NCBI GenBank assembly: GCA_017305195.1
Contig: JAFKMU010000035.1
Location: 248,001 to 312,000 of the forward strand
Length of the DNA stretch: 64,000 nt
Reading direction: 5' to 3'
Source of the DNA: Verrucomicrobiota bacterium
Lineage (GTDB): Bacteria > Verrucomicrobiota > Verrucomicrobiia > Chthoniobacterales > Terrimicrobiaceae
Shown here one piece after another: positions 34,350-42,304 of this stretch. The first letter of the stretch is position 1. The number at the start of each line of letters is the position of its first letter. The translations under genes were made by a program, and so were the position numbers. The notes beneath the pieces were generated by a model. It had not been told where the DNA came from and searched no databases. It saw nothing but the letters and a program-made list of their open reading frames with translations.

Positions 34350-35399
34350 TCAGGTGGATCGATCGAAGGCCTCGAGCGTGACGCGGGCCTGGATGGGCTG
34401 GCCGGAGAGATAACGCTGGATGTTGGATAGTGCGAACTTTCCGCATCGGGGATGTTCATCCGATGTCGGTCCGCCAATGTGCGGAGAAAGGATGGCGGTC
34501 TCGATGGCAAAGAGCGACGTGCTTTCGGTCACCGGTTCCTCGTGCACGACATCGACCGCGACGCGGAGGCGACCGGATGCGGCCTCCTCCTCCAGCGCGG
34601 ATTCATCGACGGTGAGGCCGCGACCGACGTTGACGAAGACCGCGTCGTCCGGCAGCGCGGCTAGCAGCGTGCGAGTCACGGAAAGATGAGTCTGGGGCGT
34701 GAGCGCCTCGCATTCGAAGAGGACTTCGCTTTGGGAAAAGAGCTCCTCCAGGGTGTCGAGCGGCGTCGCGCCATGGGCGAGGATGTACTCGGGAGGCACG
34801 CCTTCGGAGTACACCACGACGTCGACCCGGAAGGGGTGAAGCAGCTCCAGCAGGGCGCGGGCGATGCGGCCAAATCCATGAATGCCCACGCGCCTGCCGT
34901 AAAGCGACCGGGTTTTTAACACGAGCGCCGGACTGGCATGGAGGGGGGCGTAATCCCGGATGTAGGTGCGCCAGCCGGGAGCGTTGCGCAGGGCGGAAAG
35001 GGCGAGCAGCAGGGCTTGCTCCGCGACTTGCTCGCAGACGGCGTTCCCCCAGTTGCTCACGATGCCGCCGCGCTCGATGAACCAGCGGGGAACGACATTG
35101 CGCACCGATCCGGCAAGGTGGCAGATGTAGCGGGGCGATGGCTGGCCCGGTGTCGGCTCGGGCAGGAGCGGGGTGGACCAGCAGGCGACGAGCACGGTCG
35201 GGCGGAAGCGTCGCAGCGCGTCGGGCCACGATTCCACGGCATCGAGAGGGTCATGCCATTCCATCGCGACCTGGCCGAGCGAGTCGGGACGGAACGCGGG
35301 AAGGAATAATTCCTGCTCGCGGCGGCTGATGGCAAACAGCAGCCGCTCCGTCTGGCTCGCGGCCGGTGAGCGGGAGATGCTGTGGTCGAGGGTTTTCAC
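34350..35399 (-). CDS. D-isomer-specific 2-hydroxyacid dehydrogenase
   Basis: A 349-aa NAD-dependent oxidoreductase of the D-2-hydroxyacid dehydrogenase family. The nucleotide site is G-R-R-V-G-I-H-G-F-G-R-I-A. The catalytic triad is present: Arg in F-V-N-V-G-R-G, Glu in V-V-H-E-E-P and His in L-S-P-H-I-G-G. It is a close relative of the enzyme at 59968 (shared C-W-S-T-P, Y-I-C-H, N-W-G-N and Q-V-A-E-Q-A-L-L-L-A-L-S). The GTG start overlaps the stop of the symporter gene, so it is the last gene of a minus-strand operon with PEP-CTERM, CBM-like and symporter genes. Its 2-keto or 2-hydroxy acid substrate may come from lyase products; that is inference. Confidence 0.88.
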   Translation of the reverse strand: MKTLDHSISRSPAASQTERLLFAISRREQELFLPAFRPDSLGQVAMEWHDPLDAVESWPDALRRFRPTVLVACWSTPLLPEPTPGQPSPRYICHLAGSVRNVVPRWFIERGGIVSNWGNAVCEQVAEQALLLALSALRNAPGWRTYIRDYAPLHASPALVLKTRSLYGRRVGIHGFGRIARALLELLHPFRVDVVVYSEGVPPEYILAHGATPLDTLEELFSQSEVLFECEALTPQTHLSVTRTLLAALPDDAVFVNVGRGLTVDESALEEEAASGRLRVAVDVVHEEPVTESTSLFAIETAILSPHIGGPTSDEHPRCGKFALSNIQRYLSGQPIQARVTLEAFDRST

Positions 35400-37198
35400 G
35401 GGGTTTCAACCAACGATTCGGGTTTGATCGCTGCCGTGGATTCCCTGGCACGGGAGGCGCGGCGGCTGGAGAGAACGAGCAGCCCGCCGATCCCGGCGAT
35501 GAAAGACGCGCAAAATGCCACGGCGATGCGACCTTCCAGAGAGTTCGGGACCAGCAGGAGCAGCGCCATGAGTCCACCCCAGACCAGCGCCATGCGGCCG
35601 ATGCGCCGCGACTGCCGGGAGAGTTCCGACGGAGGACAGGTTTCCTTGTCGGACAAGGGATGGCGCATCGTGGCAAAGAACGTGTCGATCTGCTCGCGGC
35701 GCTCCGGTGAAAGCCTGCCGCCGAGCAGGAACCCCGCGCCGAGATACCAGAGAGAGCCGAGGGAGAAGCTGATGAGCGCCACGAGCGCATAGGAGTGCGT
35801 GCGGATGTATTCCAGCAAGGGGGTGAGTCCCAGGGTCGACGCCAGCGCCTGCACGGCGTGGATGTTGGGCATCAGCCCGAGCAGCGTGCTGATCGCGAGG
35901 CAGAAGATCACCGTCGTCCACGCGGCCCAGTCCGGCGACCGCCGCGTGATCAGGCACCAGAGGGTCGGTACAGCGGTGGGGATCCCGAGCATCACGCTGG
36001 CATTGAGCATCAGCTGGAGCACGCCGACGTCCTTCCACGTACTGTAGAGCAGGGCGAGCGAGATGATAAGCAGGCCGCAGACGATCGTGGCGGCGCGGCC
36101 CACGACCACGAGCTCGCGTTCCCCGGCCAGCGGACGCAGGATCGGCAGGTAAAACGAGCGCACGAAGATGCCGGAGTTGCGGTTGAGCCCGTGATCCATC
36201 GACGACATCGTGGCCGAGATCATGCCGGTGACCATCAAGCCGAGGAGACCGGCGGGAAGGAATCGGTGGGCGATGGCCACATAGGCGCCCTCCGCAGGTT
36301 GCGTCAGCCCCGGCATGAGCGCCGCCATGTCCATATTGAGCGCCCGCGCGGCCATGGGCGGGACGAACCAGATCAGCGAGCCGATCGCAAACAAGCCCGC
36401 CGCCAGCAGGGAAGCCCGCCTCGCGTCGCGGCCATTGCGGGCCGAGAGATAGCGAGTCGCGCCGAGCAGGTTGTTCCCGGCGGAAAGGCGCTCCAGCAGA
36501 GTGGCCACCACCCAGAGAATGCCCATGCCGCTTGCCTGCGAGGCGGTGAAGTCGAGATGCGTGGCGGGGAGTTTCTCGATCAGGCCGGAGAAGCCGCCCA
36601 CTGCGAGAAGCGAATGCACGAAGACCACCAGCGTGATGCCGATCAGCATCAGCGCCTGGAGAAAGTCCCCCGTCGCCACGGCCCACGAGCCGCCCAGCGT
36701 CGTGGCGATGAGCACCACCAGCCCCGCGCCGATGATGACGAGCTTCAGGTCAAAGCCGAAGGCTGGCGCGCAGAAAATGGCCAGCCCGTAAAGTGTAATG
36801 GCTGATCCGATGATCTGGAGCGGCAGCGTCATCCAGGTGAAGAACTGCTCGTTGATCCGCCCGAGCCGCGCCCGCACGGCCTCCATCACCACCACGACCC
36901 GCATCTGGCGGCAGGGCTCGGCCAGCCACAGGGCGTTCAGGACAAAGGAGAGCGTATTCCCGAGATACATGACCAGCACGATCGCGCCGTACTGGTAGGC
37001 GAGGCCGGCCGCTCCCGTGAATGTCCACGCGCTGAAGGACGCCATGAAGGCCGATGCGCCGACCAGCCACCAGGCCATCTCGCCGCCGCCGCGAAAGTAC
37101 TCGCTGCTGTTGCGGGCGAAGCGACGCGAAAGCCACCCCACGCCGAGGAGCAGGACAAAGTACAGCCCGACGACCGCATAGTCGTAGATGGTCAGCAT
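35396..37198 (-). CDS. Sodium/solute symporter (SSS family)
   Basis: A 600-aa membrane protein with about 13-14 hydrophobic helices, starting with Y-D-Y-A-V-V-G-L-Y-F-V and S-S-E-Y-F-R-G-G-G-E-M-A-W-W, which is typical of SSS/SLC5-family transporters. It imports a small solute with sodium, here probably a sugar, uronate or similar product. It starts 3 bases after the stop of the CBM-like gene and overlaps the dehydrogenase gene by 4 bases, so the three are cotranslated from one mRNA. A functionally parallel but sequence-divergent SSS protein closes locus III at 61745. Confidence 0.92.
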   Translation of the reverse strand: MLTIYDYAVVGLYFVLLLGVGWLSRRFARNSSEYFRGGGEMAWWLVGASAFMASFSAWTFTGAAGLAYQYGAIVLVMYLGNTLSFVLNALWLAEPCRQMRVVVVMEAVRARLGRINEQFFTWMTLPLQIIGSAITLYGLAIFCAPAFGFDLKLVIIGAGLVVLIATTLGGSWAVATGDFLQALMLIGITLVVFVHSLLAVGGFSGLIEKLPATHLDFTASQASGMGILWVVATLLERLSAGNNLLGATRYLSARNGRDARRASLLAAGLFAIGSLIWFVPPMAARALNMDMAALMPGLTQPAEGAYVAIAHRFLPAGLLGLMVTGMISATMSSMDHGLNRNSGIFVRSFYLPILRPLAGERELVVVGRAATIVCGLLIISLALLYSTWKDVGVLQLMLNASVMLGIPTAVPTLWCLITRRSPDWAAWTTVIFCLAISTLLGLMPNIHAVQALASTLGLTPLLEYIRTHSYALVALISFSLGSLWYLGAGFLLGGRLSPERREQIDTFFATMRHPLSDKETCPPSELSRQSRRIGRMALVWGGLMALLLLVPNSLEGRIAVAFCASFIAGIGGLLVLSSRRASRARESTAAIKPESLVETP

Positions 37199-37201
37199 GG
37201 A

Positions 37202-37804
37202 TCAGCGAGTGCGCTCGACGACAAAGTCATCGATGAAAAACTCCCCCGTGCCGCGCCAGAGAAACACGGCGGGGCGCATGGACGTGGTATCGTCCGGCAC
37301 GACGAACTCCGCCTCCACCTTGGTCCACTGGGTGGGCAGGGGCTCGGTGACGAAGTCGTTGGGGGAATCCTGCGGAGAAAGCAGGCGGGACTGGCCCTTC
37401 CAGTCGATGGTCACGATGCCGACCGAGTCGCGCCCGTTCATCATATCCATTCTTAGCAGCATGCCGGATTGGTCGTTCTGTCCCTCAAAGTTCTTTCCGG
37501 CCTTGATCCACAGGGAGACCTTGAACTTCTCGCCGGGCTCCACCGGGATCGGCGTGCCCTTGGGGGAGATGGCGATGCGGCCATTATCTTCCGAGGAGAG
37601 CCGGGCGCAGGCTTTGCCGGAGTGCGGCGACTCCTTGACGACCTCAAAGGCGCAGTGCCGGTCGATGCTGTCGTTCGGGATGTACGGGGCGTTCCAGCCC
37701 GTGGTGTCTTCCTCGAAACCTGGATCGCGCACGATGTTCTGGGCGACGAGGTTTGACGCGGTGAACACGAGGAGGCTGGCGAGGAGGAGAGGGGAGTATT
37801 TCAT
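37202..37804 (-). CDS. Small exported CBM4/9-like carbohydrate-binding protein
   Basis: A 200-aa protein. ATG 37804 gives a signal peptide (M-K-Y-S-P-L-L-L-A-S-L-L-V, cut near L-V-A-Q); the open frame extends upstream only through the preceding gene's end. The mature part is a jelly-roll of CBM4/9 type: I-V-R-D-P-G-F-E-E-D-T-T-G-W near the start, P-V-E-P-G-E-K-F-K-V-S-L-W-I in the middle and F-F-I-D-D-F-V-V-E at the end. It has no catalytic domain, so it may capture glycan for the transporter or act as a soluble lectin. A same-size paralogue is at 57110. It lies 11 bases after the PEP-CTERM gene. Confidence 0.8.
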   Translation of the reverse strand: MKYSPLLLASLLVFTASNLVAQNIVRDPGFEEDTTGWNAPYIPNDSIDRHCAFEVVKESPHSGKACARLSSEDNGRIAISPKGTPIPVEPGEKFKVSLWIKAGKNFEGQNDQSGMLLRMDMMNGRDSVGIVTIDWKGQSRLLSPQDSPNDFVTEPLPTQWTKVEAEFVVPDDTTSMRPAVFLWRGTGEFFIDDFVVERTR

Positions 37805-37815
37805 AAATGGGATGC

Positions 37816-39291
37816 TTAGCAGAGATGAGGGGAGTTTGCCTTGCGGCGAATCACCGTGGCTACGCCCAACAGGCCCAGCACAGCGAGCGCAAAAGCGCCG
37901 GGCTCGGGCACGGCGGATACGGTGAACTGCAAAAGGTTGCCATCGCCGCCATAGGCGAATGTCCCCGCCCAACCGGCTGACTGGCTGGCTGAGGACAAGG
38001 CGAAGGTGCTCAGCGCGATCCCTTGGGCGGTTCCTCCAAAGCTGATCAGGTCGTAGGTCGTGCCGATGGCTGCGCCACTGGAGCCGAGGAGGTCAAAGAC
38101 CACGCTGCCATTGCCACCCAGGGCAGATCCCGTCATCGAGGACGAGGCCAGCGTGATCATGTCCTGCGCCGTACCGAGTCGGAACTCGATGGTCGCCTGA
38201 CCCAGGAAGACGAGGCCCTTGGACGAGGCGTTGCCGCCCGAGATCGTCATCGTTCCGGCAGCATCGGCCGTGCCCGGCTTGAGCGTGCCGCCGCTTTCGA
38301 TGGTGACATTGCGCGCAGTCGATCCGGTGGAGAGCGAGATCGTGCCGTTGACCCCGAGCAGCGCACCGTTTTTCACGACATAGTCTCCCTGGCCGGTCAC
38401 TCCGGTGAACCCGGTGCCATAGGTGCCGTTGAGGTACAGCCTGCCTCCCTCGACCGTGGTGGCTCCCTCATAGCCGCCCGTCCCGGAGATGGACAGGACG
38501 CCCGTTCCCGCCTTGGTGAAGGCGAGCACGTGATCGGTGCGCGTGAGGTTTTCCCCGATGGTGCCGGTGAAGGTCGTGTTGGTCGACTGCTCCACCCGCA
38601 GCGTGCGCGTCCCTCCCGTGGAGGAAAATTGTCCCGGAAACTTGATGTTACCATTGCCCGAGAGTTCCCCGATCGTTGCGACGGTCCCGATGACGCCCGG
38701 ACCGATTTCCAGGTTGCCGCCCGAGGCCAGATGGACCTTGGTATTGACGCCTACCGAGTTTGCCCCCGTTCCCAACTGGCTGCCGATGAGCAGGCTCACG
38801 GTGGAAACCGATGACCCGTTGATCGTGATGGTGCCATTCCAGGCGGTGCTGCCGGTGAGCAGGACCTTCAGATTCAGGGCCGTGCCGGAGGTGCGTTGAT
38901 CCGTGAGGGAAAAGTCTCCGCTGCCGCCCTGCGTGATGGTCAGCCCGCGGGTCGTGCTGGTGGCTCCGGAGCCCGATGCATACAGGGCCGCGCCGTTCTC
39001 GATCGTCACGGTGGTTGCACTGACATTCCAAAGATGGATTTGTGCGTTGGACGTCACGATGTCCGCCTCGTTGGCGTTTGTCCAATAGGTCGATGGCGAT
39101 CCCGTCGATGTCGTGGCCCAATCGAGCGAGTTGGTAGCGGTTGTCCAGTTGCCGCTCGTGCCGGTCCAGTAATAGGTGCTGGCCGGGAGGCACGACAACG
39201 CCGCGACGGCGAAGAGGCCCGCGAGGCGGGGGGTGGTAAGAAATGTCCGGCGATTGCGGACCGGGCGGAGGCTGGCGGGGGTGGAGTTCAT
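37816..39291 (-). CDS. PEP-CTERM beta-helix (autotransporter-repeat) surface protein
   Basis: A 491-aa exported protein, ATG 39291, with a signal peptide whose basic n-region is unusually long (R-P-V-R-N-R-R-T) before A-G-L-F-A-V-A-A-L. The body is Gly/Thr/Ser rich, with autotransporter-associated beta-strand repeats such as F-T-K-A-G-T-G-V-L-S-I-S-G and G-A-T-T-V-E-G-G-R-L-Y-L-N-G-T. The end is a PEP-CTERM signal: V-P-E-P-G-A, hydrophobic helix, R-R-K. It heads the operon with the CBM-like, symporter and dehydrogenase genes. An ATAACACAGTT operator-like site lies about 50 bases upstream. It likely forms a surface or matrix layer that holds substrate. Confidence 0.88.
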   Translation of the reverse strand: MNSTPASLRPVRNRRTFLTTPRLAGLFAVAALSCLPASTYYWTGTSGNWTTATNSLDWATTSTGSPSTYWTNANEADIVTSNAQIHLWNVSATTVTIENGAALYASGSGATSTTRGLTITQGGSGDFSLTDQRTSGTALNLKVLLTGSTAWNGTITINGSSVSTVSLLIGSQLGTGANSVGVNTKVHLASGGNLEIGPGVIGTVATIGELSGNGNIKFPGQFSSTGGTRTLRVEQSTNTTFTGTIGENLTRTDHVLAFTKAGTGVLSISGTGGYEGATTVEGGRLYLNGTYGTGFTGVTGQGDYVVKNGALLGVNGTISLSTGSTARNVTIESGGTLKPGTADAAGTMTISGGNASSKGLVFLGQATIEFRLGTAQDMITLASSSMTGSALGGNGSVVFDLLGSSGAAIGTTYDLISFGGTAQGIALSTFALSSASQSAGWAGTFAYGGDGNLLQFTVSAVPEPGAFALAVLGLLGVATVIRRKANSPHLC

Positions 39292-39340
39292 ATGCGTCGG
39301 ATGGTTGCGTCGGAGAAACAAGGGGACAAGGGGTTTGTCT

Positions 39341-39351
39341 ATAACACAGTT
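39341..39351 (-). promoter_or_regulatory. Operator-like site ATAACACAGTT (copy 1)
   Basis: Eleven bases identical to the site at 41562-41572 in the opposite orientation. AAC and GTT arms flank ACA. It lies between the Gfo/Idh gene and the PEP-CTERM operon, just before the start of the latter. It is probably bound by the LacI protein encoded at 40481. Confidence 0.4.
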
Positions 39352-39364
39352 TAGTTAGAGGGAT

Positions 39365-40366
39365 TCAGGATTGCGCCTGGAGGGCGGGAGAAGGGAGGGA
39401 GGCCTCGCAAAGTCCCTGTCGCATGGATTCCATCAGCCAGACGGGTTGAGCGGATTCCTTCAGGCTGGGACGTAGCGGGGCGCCAGCTTTCACGGCATCG
39501 AGGAAGGACTTCATTTGTGCGGCGAATCCCCACTGCACATAGTCCGGCCCGCCTTCGCCGCGCTCCTCGAGGACGAGGGTGTCGTACTGCCACAGGCGAA
39601 GCAGTCCCGGTGTGTCGGAGCTTCCCCAGATCGGCAGGTCCACCGTTGCCGAGGTCTGCGCCCCATGGACGGCGATCCGCTCGAGCGTGGCTCCGGCGAC
39701 GGGGAGGAAGTTGCATCGGATGAGCGCCCCGCTGGCGCAATCGACCTCCACGGCCGTCGCGGTCGTTTCGGGAGGCAGCGATTGATAGTGAAATCGGGCT
39801 TTCACTGCCGGCGACCGTGCGACGAACCCGGAGGCGTCCAGTCCATGAATGGCGGTGATGGAAAAATCGGCCTCGGTTCGCTGCCAGCGAATCATGTCGT
39901 AATTCACCTGCCAGATTTCCGCGGGGTCCATGAGGTCCGTGAGAAGGCGCTGCGCACGCGCCAACAGCGGCATGAAGCGCCGATTGAAGCCGACCTGCAC
40001 CGGAGCCTGATGTCGCGAGGTGATGTCGCCGAGCATCTCGACGTCGTCCAGGGTGAGACCTGGCGGCTTTTCCAGGAGAATCGGGATCTGGCGGGGCGCG
40101 AGGGAGGAGGTAATAGCCGCCGCTCGCTCCGGGGGCAGGATGATGCACAGGGCATCGGGGGTCTCCTCTTCCAGCATGCGCTCGATGCTGGTGTAGCTGC
40201 GCCGGAAACCAAATGTCTGGCGAAAGTCCGCCGCCTTTGTGGCATCGATGTCGCAGCAGGCGCTCAGGACGATGCCGGACTCCTCCCTGTCATAGTGTCG
40301 GAGGGAGGGGCCATGGGCCACGGAGGCATGGACTCCGCACCCGATCACGCAAATGGATACGCTCAT
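39365..40366 (-). CDS. Gfo/Idh/MocA-family oxidoreductase
   Basis: A 333-aa NAD(P)-dependent sugar or polyol dehydrogenase-type protein. The Rossmann start is C-V-I-G-C-G-V-H-A, and the family's lysine motif is I-L-L-E-K-P-P-G near residue 100, followed by V-G-F-N-R-R-F. The C-terminal half is the open beta-sheet substrate domain. ATG 40366 is used because the Rossmann strand then starts at residue 3; the frame is open for 10 more codons. The gene sits between the LacI regulator and the PEP-CTERM operon on the same strand. It may epimerise or oxidise a monosaccharide released by the lyase. Confidence 0.9.
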   Translation of the reverse strand: MSVSICVIGCGVHASVAHGPSLRHYDREESGIVLSACCDIDATKAADFRQTFGFRRSYTSIERMLEEETPDALCIILPPERAAAITSSLAPRQIPILLEKPPGLTLDDVEMLGDITSRHQAPVQVGFNRRFMPLLARAQRLLTDLMDPAEIWQVNYDMIRWQRTEADFSITAIHGLDASGFVARSPAVKARFHYQSLPPETTATAVEVDCASGALIRCNFLPVAGATLERIAVHGAQTSATVDLPIWGSSDTPGLLRLWQYDTLVLEERGEGGPDYVQWGFAAQMKSFLDAVKAGAPLRPSLKESAQPVWLMESMRQGLCEASLPSPALQAQS

Positions 40367-40480
40367 GGTGAATAATCGCGCCGCAGCTTCGATCACCTCG
40401 GCTGGCGTTGTCCAATGGCGATCTATTCACTCAGTTTATAAGGAACGCTAGCGCCGCATTCCGCCTGTCGGGCGAAGGGA

Positions 40481-41563
40481 TTACGCCTTGCGGGATTTCC
40501 TGCTGCGCGATGCAGCCTTGGGCTTTGTCTCAGGACGGAAGGGGGGCAGTGTCTTTCCGGGAACCCAGGCGCCCTCGATGAGCAGCCTTTGCGGGACGGG
40601 CGGTACTCCGCGTTCGCCGCGCTGGATCATGGCAACGAGGAAGTCGGCGCTGGCCTCTCCGACCAGCCGGGAGTTCTCACACACACCGGCCAGCGGGCCG
40701 TCGGGTTCGAACATCATCGGGCAGGCGATCGCGAGGTCGCGGGGAAAACGGAATCCCGCCTCGATGAGCATGTCCTGCACGTCGAGGCTGATCACCGCCG
40801 CCTCGGGACGCACCTCGCGCATCCATGCGCTGAGATTCTCCGGAGTTGTCCAGCCCGGCTTGAGCGGAGTTACGTGAGGCTCCTCGCCATGAATCGCCAT
40901 CTCCGCGAGGTAGGCGGCGAGGCAGTTGTGATCCACGCGCTCGTCCTGCGTCAGGCTGGAGGCAAAGGCAATACGCCGGTAGCCCAGGTTCCGCATGCGC
41001 TGCATGGTTTGCAGTGTGGCGCGGTATTGTGTGGCTGCGACGCAATGGAGCAAAGGCTGGAGCAGGGTGAAGCCAAATGTCACCGCGGAAAAATGCTCCC
41101 AGGGAAAATCCAGCGTGGCATAGGGCTTCGGTTGCGGAGCGACGAAGATGCCCGTGATATTGCGCGAGCGCAGGATGCCAGCCATCCGCTGCGGCGAGAT
41201 GTCCGGCGTCTGGAGATCAAAGACCTCCACTGTATAGCCATGACTCTGGGCGCACGCGACCGCTCCCTCGTAGTTCTGCTGAAAGATCGGGATCTTTCTC
41301 CAGTCGTAGTGCGGCAGCGTGTTTCCCAGCCACGCCAGCGTGCCCTGAAAAACCCGGGGGCTTTGCTGCCTGCGATACACGGCCAGCGCGGATAGCATCG
41401 GGTCGGGCTGATAGCCTAGCTGGCGCGCGATTTCCTGGATGCGCTCACGCGTGGCCACGGGGATATTGGGATGGTTCTGCATGGCCAGGCAGACCGAGGA
41501 ACGATGCACTCCCGCCGCCCTCGCCACATCCTGCTGGGTGACTCGTTTGGGTTGTTTGTTCAA
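40481..41563 (-). CDS. LacI-family transcriptional regulator of locus II
   Basis: A 360-aa regulator with HTH T-Q-Q-D-V-A-R-A-A-G-V-H-R-S-S-V-C-L-A-M-Q and hinge R-Q-L-G-Y-Q-P-D-P-M-L-S-A-L. It is a close paralogue of the regulator at 47557 (shared V-Y-R-R, G-T-L-A-W-L, V-T-F/S-F-G-F-T-L). No ATG is available near the HTH; the TTG at 41563 gives the usual 8-residue lead. The ATAACACAGTT site overlaps this start, which argues for autorepression. It is divergent from the pseudopilin-lyase pair. C-terminus is Lys/Arg rich. Ligand is probably an oligosaccharide of locus II. Confidence 0.9.
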   Translation of the reverse strand: MNKQPKRVTQQDVARAAGVHRSSVCLAMQNHPNIPVATRERIQEIARQLGYQPDPMLSALAVYRRQQSPRVFQGTLAWLGNTLPHYDWRKIPIFQQNYEGAVACAQSHGYTVEVFDLQTPDISPQRMAGILRSRNITGIFVAPQPKPYATLDFPWEHFSAVTFGFTLLQPLLHCVAATQYRATLQTMQRMRNLGYRRIAFASSLTQDERVDHNCLAAYLAEMAIHGEEPHVTPLKPGWTTPENLSAWMREVRPEAAVISLDVQDMLIEAGFRFPRDLAIACPMMFEPDGPLAGVCENSRLVGEASADFLVAMIQRGERGVPPVPQRLLIEGAWVPGKTLPPFRPETKPKAASRSRKSRKA

Positions 41564-41572
41564 CTGTGTTAT
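41562..41572 (-). promoter_or_regulatory. Operator-like site ATAACACAGTT (copy 2)
   Basis: Identical in 11 bases to the site at 39341-39351. It overlaps the TTG start of the LacI gene and lies 73 bases before the divergent pseudopilin gene, so one bound repressor could block both. Confidence 0.4.
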
Positions 41573-41644
41573 TAAAATCCCTTTTGCTCCTTTTGTCCAG
41601 AGACATTAGGCTGCACGACGTCACTCCATTCCCCCACATAGGAT

Positions 41645-42304
41645 ATGCCTGCCTGTTTTCGCCATCGTGATCTCTTAGCCTGTCGTGCGTTCTCCCTGCT
41701 GGAGCTTCTGGCCGGGATCGGAATCACCGCGCTGCTGGCTGCGATCCTGCTTCCCATGGTGGGCAGGATGAAGGCCCAGGCTGCCGAGACCCGGTGCCTG
41801 GCCAACCTTCGTACTCTTGCGCAGGGTGTGAGTCTCTATCAAGCCGAGCACGCGGGGCTCCTCCCGCCGAACTATGCATTCTCGGGTGGTACGACGGAGC
41901 AGATATGGACCGTGGTGCTGCGACCCTACGTGGGGATCGACGATCTCGGGCGCACCGGCTCCGGATTGGATCAGATGGCAAAAATATTGACTTGTCCCTC
42001 GGTCAGTCTGGCGACAGACAAGCCGACGAAGTGGTGGGAGTCCAACTATGCGGCGGGACTCTGTTTTGGCTCCGATGGATCGTCCCAGCGTATGGCTGGA
42101 CGCAAGGCGTCGTCGACCGTCATGTTTATGGAAAGCAAAGACAAACTGCGCTCGATGTATGCGACGCCGTTGCCCTGGGAAAGTGTGCCATACCGTCATT
42201 CCGATGCGGTGCAAATGGTCTTTCTCGACGGGCATACGGAGGCGCGCAAGCAGGCGGATATTCCGAAATCCTTCGACGATCCTTTCTGGGGGGCAAAGCC
42301 GTGA
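41645..42304 (+). CDS. Type II pseudopilin with H-X9-DG domain
   Basis: A 219-aa GspG-like pseudopilin. The N-terminus reads C-R-A|F-S-L-L-E-L-L-A-G-I-G-I-T-A-L-L-A-A-I-L-L-P, with Glu at +5 and Ala rather than Gly at -1. After the helix comes C-L-A-N-L-R-T-L-A-Q-G-V-S-L-Y, common in verrucomicrobial and planctomycete prepilins. The C-terminal processing-associated motif is exact: H-S-D-A-V-Q-M-V-F-L-D-G. The stop overlaps the GTG start of the lyase gene (GTGA at 42301). Cotranslation with a secreted lyase suggests a joint role in enzyme export or display. Confidence 0.88.
   Translation: MPACFRHRDLLACRAFSLLELLAGIGITALLAAILLPMVGRMKAQAAETRCLANLRTLAQGVSLYQAEHAGLLPPNYAFSGGTTEQIWTVVLRPYVGIDDLGRTGSGLDQMAKILTCPSVSLATDKPTKWWESNYAAGLCFGSDGSSQRMAGRKASSTVMFMESKDKLRSMYATPLPWESVPYRHSDAVQMVFLDGHTEARKQADIPKSFDDPFWGAKP

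Noticed and set aside
41794-42300. N-terminal extension of the lyase frame upstream of 42301
   Set aside because: It runs through the pseudopilin gene in another frame. The signal peptide begins at GTG 42301.
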